This document shows, one piece after another, positions 29,201 to 40,100 of a stretch of 64,000 nt of DNA. The translations under genes were made by a program, and so were the position numbers. The DNA comes from CAYGDP01 sp964348665 (GTDB lineage: Bacteria > Verrucomicrobiota > Verrucomicrobiia > Palsa-1439 > CAYGDP01). Position 1 is the first letter of the stretch. Each line of letters opens with the position of its first letter. The notes below the pieces were generated by a model, which was given only the letters and a program-made list of their open reading frames with translations, was not told where the DNA came from and made no database searches. The DNA is taken from positions 25,004 to 89,003 of the forward strand of contig CAYGDP010000013.1 of NCBI GenBank assembly GCA_964348665.1, given 5' to 3'.

Positions 29201-32200
29201 CCAAGACGGTGCCGGCGCTGGTGCCGTCGCTTCTCCATAATTCATAGCCGTTACTCATGTCAGAGGCGCTGAAAAACAGCGTCCCATGCACATTGGTCAG
29301 AGAGAGGGGAGAGGAACTCTCGGATCCCGGGCGGATGTCCTTGACCAAGACCGTGCCATTGCTGGTGCCGTCGCTCTTCCATAATTCCTCGCCGTTATTC
29401 CCGTCATTGACGACGAAAAACAGCGTCCCGTTCACGTTGGTCAGATAGCGTGGAGAGGAATTGAAAGTTACTGTGTTGATGTCTTTGACCAAGACGGTGC
29501 CGGCACTGGTGCCGTCGCTCTTCCATAATTCATAGCCGTTGACCCCGTCAGAGGCGCTGAAAAACAGCGTCCCGCTCACATTGGTCAGAAACTTTGGGAA
29601 GGAACTAAGGATTCCCGGGCGGATGTTCGTGACCAACATGGTGCCATCGCTGGTGCCGTTGCTCGTCCATAATTCTCTGCCGGCGCTCCCGTCCTCGGCG
29701 CTGAAAAACAGCGTCCCATTCACGTTGGTCAGATAGAGGGGAGAGGAACTCTCGGATCCCGGGCGGATGTCCTTGACCAAGACCGTGCCGACACTGGTTC
29801 CATTGCTCTTCCATAATTCTCTGCCATTACTCCCGTCATTGGCGCTGAAAAACAGCGTCCCATTCACGTTGGTCAGATAGAGGGGAGAGGAACTCNNNNN
29901 NNNNNNNNNNNNNNNNNNNNNNNNNNNNNNNNNNNNNNNNNNNNNNNNNNNNNNNNNNNNNNNNNNNNNNNNNNNNNNNNNNNNNNNNNNNNNNNAGAGG
30001 GGAGAGGAACTCTCGGATCCCGGGCGGATGTCCTTGACCAAGACCGTGCCATTGCTGGTGCCGTCGCTCTTCCATAATTCCTCGCCGTTATTCCCGTCAT
30101 TGACGACGAAAAACAGCGTCCCGCTCACGTCGGTCAGATAGCGGGGGTTGGATAAACCGAGGTTGGTGACGATGTCCACATTCGTGCAAACGTCGTCATT
30201 GAGGATGGTTCCCGTGCCGGTCCCCATGCCGATGGTGGCGTTGCTGGCGTTGGAAAGAGTGATCGTGAAGGTTTCGTCTGCCTCAAACTTGGTGTCTCCA
30301 TTGACGGTGACCGTCACCATCTTGCTGGTATCACCCGTCGCAAACGTCAGTGAGCTGTTGGTGGCGATGTAATCTCTGTCCACATCTTTCGCCGTGCCAT
30401 CCGCCGTCGAAACAACCACCGACGATTCTAGCACCGTCGCGCCGGTCCGGGTCACCGTAAACACAAACGCCCTCGTGCCATCGTTACCTTCCGCCAGCGT
30501 CACGTCGCTGATGTTGATTGTCGTCTCACCGTCGTCATCGGTGATTGTGCCGGTAGCCGTGGCACCTGAACCGGTTACGTTGCGGCCTCCCGCATTCAAG
30601 TCTCCCAGGGTTACGGTGAAAGTTTCATTGGGTTCAATTGTGCTATCAGCAGTGGTGTTGACGGTGACCGTCTGCGACGTCGTGCCGGCGTTGAAAGTGA
30701 CTATTTGGCCGCTGATGGCCGTGTAGTCGTTATCGGCAATCGTAGCGGAGTTATCAGAGGTGGTGAAGGTCACCGAGGTGGCAACGTCAACCGGATTGGA
30801 GAGGGTGATGGTAAAGACGATGCCGGTGCCTTCGGCGGCGGAAGCATTGGCGACGCTGAACACCGCGCTGTCATCATTGTTGATAGTACCGGTGGCCGTG
30901 CCGTTGGTTCCTGAAATGGTTACGTTGCGTCCTCCATTGGTCAATCCATCCAGGGCGACGGTGAAAGTTTCATCGGCTTCAACCATGCTATCGGCGGTGG
31001 TGTTGACGGTGACTTGTTGCGATGTCGTGCCCGCGCTGAAAGTGACAGTCTGGCTGTTGATGGCTGTGTAGTCGTTGTCGGCAATCGTTGCAGAGCCGGT
31101 GGAGGTGGTGAAAGTTACTGAAGTGGTAACGTCTACTGGATTAGACAGGCTGACGGTAAAGACGACATTACTGCCTTCGGTGGCCGAGGCGTTAGCGACG
31201 CTGAATGCGGCGCTGTCGTCATTGTTGATCGTGCCTGTTGCCGTGTCGCTGTCAGCTACCAGAGAATTGATAGCGTTGAGACTTACGAAGAAGGTCTCGG
31301 TATCTTCCGCCACGGCGTCACCAGTGGTCGCTACCGTGAACATCTGCGTCTCTCCCGCCGTACCGGCGAACGTCAGCGTTGCCACTACATTTTCGTAATC
31401 TTCCGGATAAACCAACGAAGCCGCCCCGCCAATGGCTGTCCCCCCTGAAAGTGTCACATCCACGTTGGTGCCACCTGCCACCGCGTTGTTGAGTGTGACG
31501 GTGAAGAGCAAGCCACCACCTTCGGCAGCCGTCACATCCTCGATTGAGAGTGAAGCGAGGGAGACATCAGTGAGAACCACGTCGTTGCCGTCGCCACCGG
31601 CGTAGGAGACTTGGAGGATTCTCCCCCCGCTGGAAAACGTCGCACCTTCCGCGAGGCCGGTAAAAGTGCCGACCACCGCGTCCACGCCGTCATTATTTAT
31701 GATCGTGAGCGTATTGCCGGTGGTGGGAGTGAAACCCACCGAGGTCGAGAGCGTTGCGCCGCCCAGGTTCACTACGCCAATGACGCTGAGTTGGTCGTAG
31801 TCGGTACCGACGGTGGTGCCGTTGAGTTCCACCTGAAATGTCGCTGTCGCGCTCAAATTCAAATCGCCGCTGGACAAAATCCCCGTGGTGAGTGTCGTCG
31901 CGGGGTCAAGTGTTCCGCCGCCCGCGGCGGAAGTAATCGCGCCGACTGTTCCCGTGCCACCGAGGGTGCCGCCGTTGAGGCTGATCGAACTGCTGGCTTG
32001 CGAGCCATTGACCAGCAGCGTGCCCGCGTTGATGGTCGTGGTGCCAGTGTAGGTGTTGGTGCCGCTCAAGGTCAGTAAGCCTGCGCCTGATTTGGTCAAA
32101 CTACCCGCGCCGCTGACAACCAGCGAAACCGTGCTACTGCCTGTTTCATTGCTCACCGTCATCCCGCTTGTCAAACTTACTGTGTTGCCGCCGATTGTAT

Positions 32201-32422
32201 ATCCCCCCACGCCCATAGTGATAGTTCCGAAGCTTGTCCCCGGCGCAAAATCGTTCAAGGGCGATGGGCGCACCGCTACGCCCGTGGCATCAAAAACCAA
32301 ATCAGCGCCCGCAAATGGCGCGATGTCCCCGACCCAGTTCCCAGCCGTCGTCCAGTTATCGTCGGTCCCGCCGCCATCCCACGTAAAGAAGAAATCATCG
32401 TCGGTAATCGTGCCAGAGGCGG
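20295..32422 (-). CDS. Giant surface protein C, C-terminal part (same gene as 32523-35664)
   Basis: About 4,040 residues of a protein whose N-terminal part lies beyond the N-gap at 32423-32522. Order (N to C): a stretch with autotransporter-associated beta-strand repeat character (SLTKSGAGLLTLSGTNTYTG, about 32400-31600); several Calx-beta domains; a second ELWxxDGT block of 8 full copies (about 30180-28800, broken by the N-gap at 29896-29995); Calx-beta domains; solenoid copy 1 (27733-25057); Calx-beta; solenoid copy 2 (24318-21573); Calx-beta; and six FG-GAP-like repeats with DVNGDGxxDIITG calcium loops (21230-20298), ending FVGGVFVGGK. Each solenoid copy is a seven-unit version of the shared A/B/E/F module and ends in FQIK. 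No autotransporter barrel or anchor is present. Confidence 0.85.
21573..27733 (-). repeat. Tandem 3.4-kb duplication of the expanded solenoid module
   Basis: The blocks 21573-24318 and 25057-27733 encode the same series: EDGDKVVVS start, IRDIGAA segment, seven NLPGDFSGTLTLAG-type units in the same order, then a terminal FQIK. The offset is about 3,432 bp. At 22541-22796 versus 25973-26228 I found 256 consecutive identical bases, while flanking units have diverged. A Calx-beta domain (about 27740 and 24600) is part of the duplicated unit. Confidence 0.85.
29896..29995. other. Assembly gap (100 N) in ELWxxDGT repeat block
   Basis: Exactly 100 N. The 17 bases before the gap (agaggggagaggaactc) are identical to the 17 bases after it, and joining at that overlap keeps the reading frame. 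The gap length is therefore nominal, and repeat copies may be missing or the contigs may simply overlap. Confidence 0.95.
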
Positions 32423-32522
32423 NNNNNNNNNNNNNNNNNNNNNNNNNNNNNNNNNNNNNNNNNNNNNNNNNNNNNNNNNNNNNNNNNNNNNNNNNNNNNN
32501 NNNNNNNNNNNNNNNNNNNNNN
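32423..32522. other. Assembly gap (100 N) that breaks the frame of giant gene C
   Basis: Exactly 100 N. Left flank ends gtgccagaggcgg and right flank begins tatcggtatcggtgacc. These two abut without interruption in the intact repeat copy at 32858-32885. A true gap length divisible by three, including zero, makes the two parts of gene C one open frame, whereas 100 shifts it. Confidence 0.95.
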
Positions 32523-34190
32523 TATCGGTATCGGTGACCAGAGCGTTGAGCGCGTTGAGGTTGACGGTGAAAGATTCAGTGCTTTCCACCACGAGGTCGT
32601 TGAGCGTGTTGACGGTAAACTGTTGGGTCTCGCCCGCGGTTCCGGCGAAGGTGAGATTGGCGACGACGTTGTCATAATCCTCCGGGCTTGCCAACGGTTG
32701 TGCTCCGCCGGTGGCGGTGACGTCGGCGAGAGACACGACGACTTGGGTGCCGCCTTGTACTGCGTTGTTGAGAGTGACGGTAAAGAGCAAGCCACCACCT
32801 TCGGCAGCCGAGACATCGGCCACGGTCACTGCGGCGCTGTCGTTGTCGGTGATGGTGCCAGAGGCGGTATCGGTATCGGTGACCAGAGCGTTGAGCGCGT
32901 TGAGGTTGACGGTGAAAGATTCGGTACTTTCCACCACGAGGTCGTTGAGCGTGTTGACGGTAAACTGTTGGGTCTCGCCTGCGGTTCCGGTGAAGGTAAG
33001 GTTGGTGACGACATTGTCGTAATCCTCTGGCGTTTCCAACGCTGGCGCTCCGCCGGTGGCGGTGACGTCGGCGAGAGTTACAGCGACTTGGGTACCGCCT
33101 TGCACTGCGTTGTTGAGAGTCACTGTAAAGAGCAGGCCACCACCTTCGGCAGCCGAGACATCGACAACTGTTACTGCCGCGTTGTCGTTGTCGGTAATGG
33201 TGCCAGTAGCGGTGTCGGTATCGGTGACCAGAACATTGAGCGCGTTGAGGTTGACTGTGAAAGTTTCGCTACTTTCCAGCACCGCGTCGTCGAGCGTGTT
33301 GACGGTAAACTGTTGGGTCTCGCCTGCGGTGCCGGTGAAGGTAAGATTGGTGACGACGTTGTCATAATCCTCCGGGCTCGCCAACGCAGGCGCTCCGCCG
33401 GTGGCGGAGACGTCGGCGAGAGACACGACGACTTGGGTGCCGCCTTGCACTGCGTTGTTGAGAGTCACTGTAAAGAGCAGGTCTCCACCTTCGGTGGCCG
33501 AGACATCGGCCACGGTCACTGCAGCGCTGTCGTTATCAGTGATGGTGCCTGTGGCGGTATCGGAATCGGTGACCAGAACGTTGAGTGCGTTGAGGTTGAC
33601 TGTGAAAGTTTCGCTACTTTCCAGCACCGCGTCGTTGAGCGTGTTGACGGTAAACTGTTGGGTCTCGCCCGCGGTGCCGGTGAAGGTAAGATTGGTGACG
33701 ACGTTGTCATAATCCTCCGGGCTCGCCAACGCTGGCGCTCCACCTGTGGCCGAGAGGTCGGCGAGAGACACGACGACTTGGGTGCCGCCTTGCACTGCGT
33801 TGTTGAGAGTGACGGTGAAGAGCAGGCCACCACCTTCGGCAGCCGAGACATCGGCCACGGTCACCGCAGCGCTGTCGTTATCAGTGATGGTGCCGGTGGC
33901 GGTATCGGAGTCAGTGACCAGAACGTTGAGCGCGTCGAGGTTGACTGTGAAAGTTTCGCTACTTTCCAGCACCGCGTCGTTGAGCGTGTTGACGGTAAAC
34001 TGTTGGGTCTCGCCCGCGGTGCCGGTGAAGGTAAGATTGGTGACGACGTTGTCATAATCCTCCGGGCTCGCCAACGCTGGCGCTCCGCCTGTGGCCGAGA
34101 CGTCGGCGAGAGACACGACGACTTGGGTGCCGCCGGCCACGGCATTGTCGAGAGTGACGGTGAAAATTAAGCCGACTCCTTCGGCAGCCG
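32523..34190 (-). repeat. Five tandem 345-bp (115-aa) Calx-beta-type repeats
   Basis: The phrase tcggtgacc recurs at about 32531, 32876, 33221, 33566 and 33911 (shown on the plus strand, one copy with tcagtgacc), a period of 345 bp. Each unit encodes ADVSAAEGGGLLFTVTLNNA ... SPEDYDNVVTNLTFTGTAGE ... TDSDTATGTITDNDSA. The copies are nearly identical at DNA level, and the block runs into the N-gap at 32423-32522, so the true copy number is unknown. Confidence 0.9.
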
Positions 34191-35664
34191 TCACGTCGTC
34201 AATGGTAAGGGTGGGTGTTAGAATTGGCGCGAGGACCCATAATTCCCGACCGGTGCTGCCATCATCGGCGGTGAAAAACAGCGATCCGTTCATGTTGGTC
34301 AGAAAGAGGGGATAGGAGCCAACGCCGCCCGATTGGATGTCCTGCACCAACACGGTTCCGGCACTGGAGCCGTCGCTCTTCCATAATTCAACACCATTGC
34401 TGCCGTCACTAGCGCCGAAATACAGCGTCCCGTTCACGTTGGTCAGATAGCCGGGAGTGGAGTTGCCTCCGGTGTTGATGTCTTTAACCAACACGGTTCC
34501 GCCGGTGGTGCCATCGCTTTTCCATAATTCATTTCCATAGGTTCCATTATCACTGGCGGCGAAAAATACTGTCCCGTTCACGTTGGTGATGTTGGTTAGG
34601 TCAGAACCAGAGCCACCGATCGTGTTAATGTCCTTGACCAAGACCGTGCCGCCGGTGGTGCCGTCGCTTTTCCATAATTCAAATCCGTTGGCCCCATCAT
34701 TGGCGGTGAAAAACAGCGTCCCATTCACGTTAGTCAGATAGCCGGCGAAAGAGCCAGTGCTTCCCGTAAAGATATCCTTGACCAACACCGTATTAGGGCT
34801 CGTGCCATCGCTTTTCCATAATTCAACGCCGTTAGTTCCATCATCGGCGGTGAATAACAGCACCCCGTTCACGTTGATCAGACCGCCAGGGCCGGAGTGA
34901 CCTCCCGTATTGATATCCTTGACCAACACGGTGTTAGCGGTGGAACCGTCGCTCTTCCATAATTCTCCTCCATTGGTTCCGTCGTCTGCGCTGAAAAACA
35001 ACGTCCCATTCACGTTGGTCAGAAACGCGGGGATGGAGTGACCACCCGTATTGATGTCCTTGACCAACACGGTGTTAGCGCTGGTGCCGTCGCTCTTCCA
35101 TAATTCGAATCCGTTAGTCCCATCATCGGCGCCAAAAAACAGCGTCCCATTTACATTGGTCAGATAGGAGGGGAGGGAGTGACCAGCTCCCGTATTGATA
35201 TCCTTGACCATGACCGTGTTACCGGGAGTGCCGTCGCTCTTCCATAATTCATAGCCGTTGGTCCCGTCATTCGCCCTGAAAAACAGCGTCCCGTTCACGT
35301 TGGTCAGTTCGCGAGGATAGGAGTTACTTCCTCCCGTATTGATGTCCTTGACCAACACGGTGCCAGCGCTGGTGCCGTCGCTCTTCCATAATTCATAGCC
35401 GTTGCCCCCGGCATTGGCGCTGAAAAACAGCGTCCCGTTCACGTCGGTCAGGTACCGAGGGTCCGATGAGGCGGCGCCGCTAGCGATGTTAATCAAGGAA
35501 GGAACACCGCTGGGCAGCGATCGGATTTCCAGCAGTTCTACAAAAAACGCAGCAGTGTTTCTTCGTTCGCGCGATTTTCGATGGCGAATCGGAAGACTAG
35601 CACATCCGAGTGGGATACCAAGACGCGCGAAATTGAGATGTCGTCGCAAGATTCGTAAACTCAT
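32523..35664 (-). CDS. Giant surface protein C, N-terminal part
   Basis: Start ATG at 35664 with a strong ribosome-binding site (GGAGG). The Arg-rich leader ends in FVELLEIRSLPSG, the LExR..P motif of this protein set. Then come eight ELWxxDGT repeats and one degenerate copy (about 35500-34220), each of the form LTNVNGTLFFSADDGTNG then ELWKSDGTSANTVLVKDI. These are thought to form beta-propeller-like or solenoid structures in large secreted proteins. Calx-beta-type 115-residue repeats follow up to the N-gap. Read with a gap length divisible by three, this part joins the 20295-32422 part into one protein of about 5,050-5,090 residues, the largest in the window. It is 83 bp downstream of a DUF4915 gene on the same strand. 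Confidence 0.88.
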
Positions 35665-35704
35665 TTTTCCTCCAGTGCTGGTAGGGACACGCGAATATGA
35701 AAAT

Positions 35705-35734
35705 ACTCTAGAGGCGGACGGGACAAATAGTCAA
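35705..35734 (-). promoter_or_regulatory. Possible promoter of giant gene C
   Basis: Minus strand TTGACT (35729-35734), 18-nt spacer, TAGAGT (35705-35710), 40 nt before the ATG. The same -35 and -10 hexamers, with a 16-nt spacer, precede giant gene F at 57346-57373. Confidence 0.35.
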
Positions 35735-35747
35735 TTGAATTAAGCCG

Positions 35748-36845
35748 CTACTTCCTAGGCACGATCCAGATGTCCTTCATTTCATCCTCGTCCACGGTTG
35801 GGCCGCACAGACGCGGATTGATCGTTCCGGGCAAGACTTCGACCGCAAAGACTTCCTCCACGCCGGAATGAAATTGCAACGTCGCCACCGTCTTTCCCGA
35901 TCGTACATCCACCACGCCGACACCGCAGCGTAACTGATCGCGCTTTTCGGCGATTGGAACTCCACCGAAAACCGCCGTCTCGCGAATCTTCGACAACCCC
36001 ACGAAAGCAAAAGGCCCCGCGAACGCAAGCCCGCGCGTGTAGCCCGGCATCGCCTCCACTGGCTCGGTTTTTCCCGTGGCGGTGTCCACGATACTGAACA
36101 ATCCCTTGCCTGAATCCAGCACCCAGAGTTTTCCATTATACAATCGCGGAGAATGCGGCATCGCCAAACCGCGCGCGACAATCTCTCCGCTGGGCACATC
36201 CACCACAATGCCGCTGGTCGCTTTGGTCGGACGCCAGCCCGCTGGTTCGTTCGATTCGGCCATCGCCGTGACGTATCGCGGCTGACCGTTTTCCAACGCC
36301 AACCCATTCAGATGACAACGATCCTGGTCAATGATCTCCGTAATGAACGGCGGACGCCATCGCGGGACAAAATTGTAATCTTCGTGCAGCGTGCAGAGAC
36401 AGGAAAAAAGAGTGTTGACCACCCACAGTCCGTCCGTTCCCCACGCCAAATCATGCCCGTGGATGCTGCCGGTAACGAAGGAGGTGCGAGCCAGCCAACA
36501 AGCGTCGTGGCTACCCAACGGTTCGAGGCGCGACGCGACTTCGTGCGCGGGGTAAAGTGAAAAAATCTGCCGACGCGTGCCGACGGCGATTCGCTTTGGG
36601 CTGACGGCCACACCCATCACGCGGTCAAAATTATGAAACGCGAACGTTAGCTTCCCCTCGCGCACGCCGATGACGCAGAGCTTGCCCGCCTGATAGGTGG
36701 AGACCAGCAGGGAAGCGTTGATCTGTTCAAGCACATTCGGGAAAAGAGGCGAATATTCAAATCGCACCTCCCGTTTGGCCGTGGATGGCCCGGCAGTGGA
36801 CGAATCATCTTGCCTGGTGGCCAAACTTGTTGGTGGAATGTTCAT
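35748..36845 (-). CDS. DUF4915/TIGR03032 family protein (copy 1)
   Basis: 365 aa. It aligns along its length with the protein at 46423-47481: TYQAGKL near the start, VNTLFSCLCTLHEDYNFVPR, a DRCHLNGLALENGQPRYVTA block, MPHSPRLYNGKLWVLDSGKG, and a C-terminal LRCGVGVVDVRSGKTVATLQ. This is the TIGR03032 (DUF4915) family, found in cyanobacteria and planctomycetes among others. I know of no assigned function; the spaced W/G-D-containing strands suggest a beta-propeller. No signal peptide is visible, so it is probably cytoplasmic. It lies between giant genes D (299 bp upstream) and C (83 bp downstream), and that association is the main hint to its role. Confidence 0.87.
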   Translation of the reverse strand: MNIPPTSLATRQDDSSTAGPSTAKREVRFEYSPLFPNVLEQINASLLVSTYQAGKLCVIGVREGKLTFAFHNFDRVMGVAVSPKRIAVGTRRQIFSLYPAHEVASRLEPLGSHDACWLARTSFVTGSIHGHDLAWGTDGLWVVNTLFSCLCTLHEDYNFVPRWRPPFITEIIDQDRCHLNGLALENGQPRYVTAMAESNEPAGWRPTKATSGIVVDVPSGEIVARGLAMPHSPRLYNGKLWVLDSGKGLFSIVDTATGKTEPVEAMPGYTRGLAFAGPFAFVGLSKIRETAVFGGVPIAEKRDQLRCGVGVVDVRSGKTVATLQFHSGVEEVFAVEVLPGTINPRLCGPTVDEDEMKDIWIVPRK

Positions 36846-37144
36846 CTTCGAATTTGCGGGAGGTCAGGATCATTTCCATCCGTTGGCCGCTAGTCGAGTG
36901 GCAATCTTACACAAACATTTGGGACCTGCAAAGTGCTTTTACTGGAGAGTCGCCTATTTTCAAAGCCAGACTGTTGTCCTGCCCAACCATTTATCGCTGG
37001 TACTACTTATTGCCTATGACAGTGAGCGCTGTGAGGAAGATGCGACATCAATGTCGTAACTGGCGTTTTTCGACGACATTCAAGCACGGATGGGTAGCCA
37101 CAAGAAATGTTCACCGCGTAGAACGTGGCAAGCAAGAACGCGAA
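36846..37144. other. Intergenic region between giant gene D and DUF4915 copy 1
   Basis: 299 bp, the longest non-coding stretch in the window. I see no convincing ORF, tRNA, terminator with a U-tract, or strong promoter. It presumably carries the 5' region of the DUF4915 gene, whose own ATG lacks a clear ribosome-binding site. Confidence 0.5.
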
Positions 37145-40100
37145 TCAGATTAGATCGAACCGCAAATCGGTGAGTGGATCGATGCTTACGCCTCCAATTT
37201 TCACTGAACTGGGGAACAACGCGGCGGTGAAAAGGCTGTCGGCGCTTAGCGATCCGCCGATGGACAAACCACCGAGCGCGCCAGTGAGGGAAGCGTCCAG
37301 ATTGGTCGCGCTGCCAGCGATCGAGAGTTTGCCGATCGCTTGCGCGGTAATGGCGAGGTTGGATACCATCCCCCCGTTGCCTAATTTGTCCGCTGCTATT
37401 TGGAAGGCTGCGATGTTACCGAGGGCTTGAATCTCGCCTGTGATATTGCCGCCAGTAATATTGAGTGACTTGACGGCGGCCACCGTTCCCAGAATCGCCG
37501 TCGATGCTGTGGAACGGATCGACCCACTGAATCCGCCGATGATACTTACTTTGCCAAAACTTGCCGCCGACCAGTTGCCGCCCGCTCCGCCTCCTGGGAC
37601 GGTAATGGATTTGATCGCACCCGTAACATTGATATCCGCGAGCAACGGACCTACCGTGACGGTGAATTTCCCAATCGAGGGCGCCTGAATCGTCGCGTTC
37701 ACAATGCTTGGTGTCGTGAGGGAGCCGATGGGAGAGTTGGTGATGATGTCGTGGTCGCCGTCAATCGCACCCGTTGTCATTTTTTTGATCGGCACAATCG
37801 GATTTCCAGTAATGAGGATGTCCGCGCCAGACAAGAGATTACCGAGGACGACGCTGCCGACCGAGCCATTGATGATGAGTCCGCCACCATTCAGATTCAC
37901 GTTTGGGGCGTTGAAACTCTTGATATTGCCGTCCACGACAATTGTGCCTACCGCCGGCGGTGTTCCTGTTCCTGGGGAGACGATGATGGTGACGGATGAA
38001 GTGCCGACCGTTCCAAGGATATGGATTTCCTCTGGCGATACGCCACCGGGGCAACGTACCCAAGTGCTGCCGGCTCCTTTGAGAATGACCGATATCCTAT
38101 CGCAGATTGCCGTTCCATTGGAGGTCGTTGTATCGGTAATCGTCACTACGGCAGGCGATCCGAGGCTTGCGCCGCCCGTCGCAGCGTTCAAGTTTAGGTT
38201 GAAGGTTTCGCTCCCTTCGATCAGAGAGTCTGAATAGACTGGAACAATGAAAGTCTTGGAAGTTTCACCATCGGCAAATGTGAGAGTGCCGGCTGTGGAG
38301 GGGTAATCCGTGCCAGAAGTGGCCGTCCCATTGCTAGTGGAATAATCTACGGTGACCTGACCGAAACTCTCCCCGGAACGAGCAATCGATATTTCGACGC
38401 CCCCGTCGTCTTCGCGCACAATAAAATTTGCCGAGTTAAATTGGAGTTGTCCATTTGGCAGATCGTCGTTAAGGATTGTCCCAATCCCTGTGTCGCTGCC
38501 AAGACTCGAATTGGTTGCGCCAGACAGATTGACTGTAAAAGTTTCATCACTTTCAAATATCGTGTTGCCGTTGACCGAAACCGTAATCGTTTTGCTCGTC
38601 TCACCCGGGTTGAAGGTTAGCGCCGTCGCTCCGATTGCCGCATAATCGTTGTCGCTGGTTGTGGCCGTTCCATCCGCCGTCGAGTAGGTTACCGAGATGA
38701 TTTGAAAACTTGGATTGGACAGCGTGACATTGAAGTTGGCGGTGACAGTTTCGGAATTCCCCTCCGTCACGCTCACGTTATTGACCGACACGGTAGGCGC
38801 ATTGTCATCATTGGTAATGGTGCCGGTAGCGCTGCTTACATTGAGAGTAGCGTTCGTTGGATTGCTAATACTCACCGTGAAACTCTCATCGGGCTCAAAT
38901 GAATCTTCTCCAGAAATCACAATGGTAATGGTCTGGCTGGTTTGGCCTGGGTTGAATGTGATGTCGCCAGCGGAATTTACATAATCGTTGTTTCCCACGG
39001 TTGCGGTGCCGTCCGCTGTCATGAAACCTACGGAAATCGCCAAAGCGCTTTCACTGGATAGGCTCACCGTAAAAAGTAGATTGCTTGTTCCGCTGTCGCC
39101 TTCCAACGAGGAAGCTCCCGCAATCGAAACGGTCGGCGGCAGATCATCGTCGGTGATACTCGCTGTAACCTGCTGCAATCCGCCCGCTTCCGTCCCATTG
39201 GTCACGCTTGTGATATCCACCACGACAGTTTCGTTGGTTTCATCCAACGCGTCATCTAACCCGGTCAGCGTTATGTTCCCGTTCAAGCTCCCTGCCGCGA
39301 TCAAAATGCTCGTCCCGCTCCGTGTGTAGTCGCTCAAATCCGTGGCCGTTCCGCCAAAGCCCAGTGTTACCGTTACATCTTGGCCAGACACCGCCGATAA
39401 CGTTGCCATCACTGTCGCCAGTCCGCCCGCTTCCGATAATGGATTCCCGCTTAAACTCAAGGCCACGCTCGGCGAAGGATCATCATCGGTGATGTTCGAC
39501 GTCACCTGTTGCAGTCCGCCCGCTTCCGTCCCGTTCGTCACGTTTGCAATGTCCACTATCACCGTCTCGGTGGCCTCATCCAAAGCATCGTCCGTTCCGG
39601 TCAACGTCACGTTGCCAGTCAGGTTACCCGCAGAAATCACGATGCTCGTCCCGCTCCTCGAATAATCGTTGATCGCTGTCGCTGTCCCGCTAAATCCAAG
39701 ATCCACCGTTACATCCAATCCCGATACCGCCGACAGGGATGCCGTTACGGTAGCCACCCCACCGTTCTCCACAATCGGACTTCCGCTCAATCCGAGCGTT
39801 ACGCTAGGTGCTAGGTCGTCATCAGTGATGCTGACGGTTACTTGTTGAAATCCACCCATTTCGGCCGCATTGCTCACGCTCGTTATGTCCACGATCACCG
39901 TCTCGCTTGCCTCGTCCAATGCATCATCAACACCCGTCAGCGTGACACTTCCGCTCAAACTCGCCGCCGGGATCAAAATGCTCGTCCCGCTTCGTGCATA
40001 GTCGCTCAAGTTCGTTCCCGTGCCGCTAAAATCCAAATTTACCGTCACATCCACACCAGACGCCTCTGATAACGTCGCCGTTACAGTGGCTATCCCGCCA

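Noticed and set aside
32395..32816. A true frameshift or two separate genes in C
   Set aside because: The frame change equals the arbitrary 100-N gap length modulo 3, and the flanks join in register with an intact repeat copy.
32053..34170. 705-aa open frame on the plus strand
   Set aside because: It lies antisense to the Calx-beta repeats of gene C and repeats with the same 345-bp period. The minus strand encodes recognisable domains; this is a by-product of repeats poor in stop codons.
36846..37144. Small gene in the 299-bp gap
   Set aside because: Short open frames exist but lack start signals and family-like sequence.
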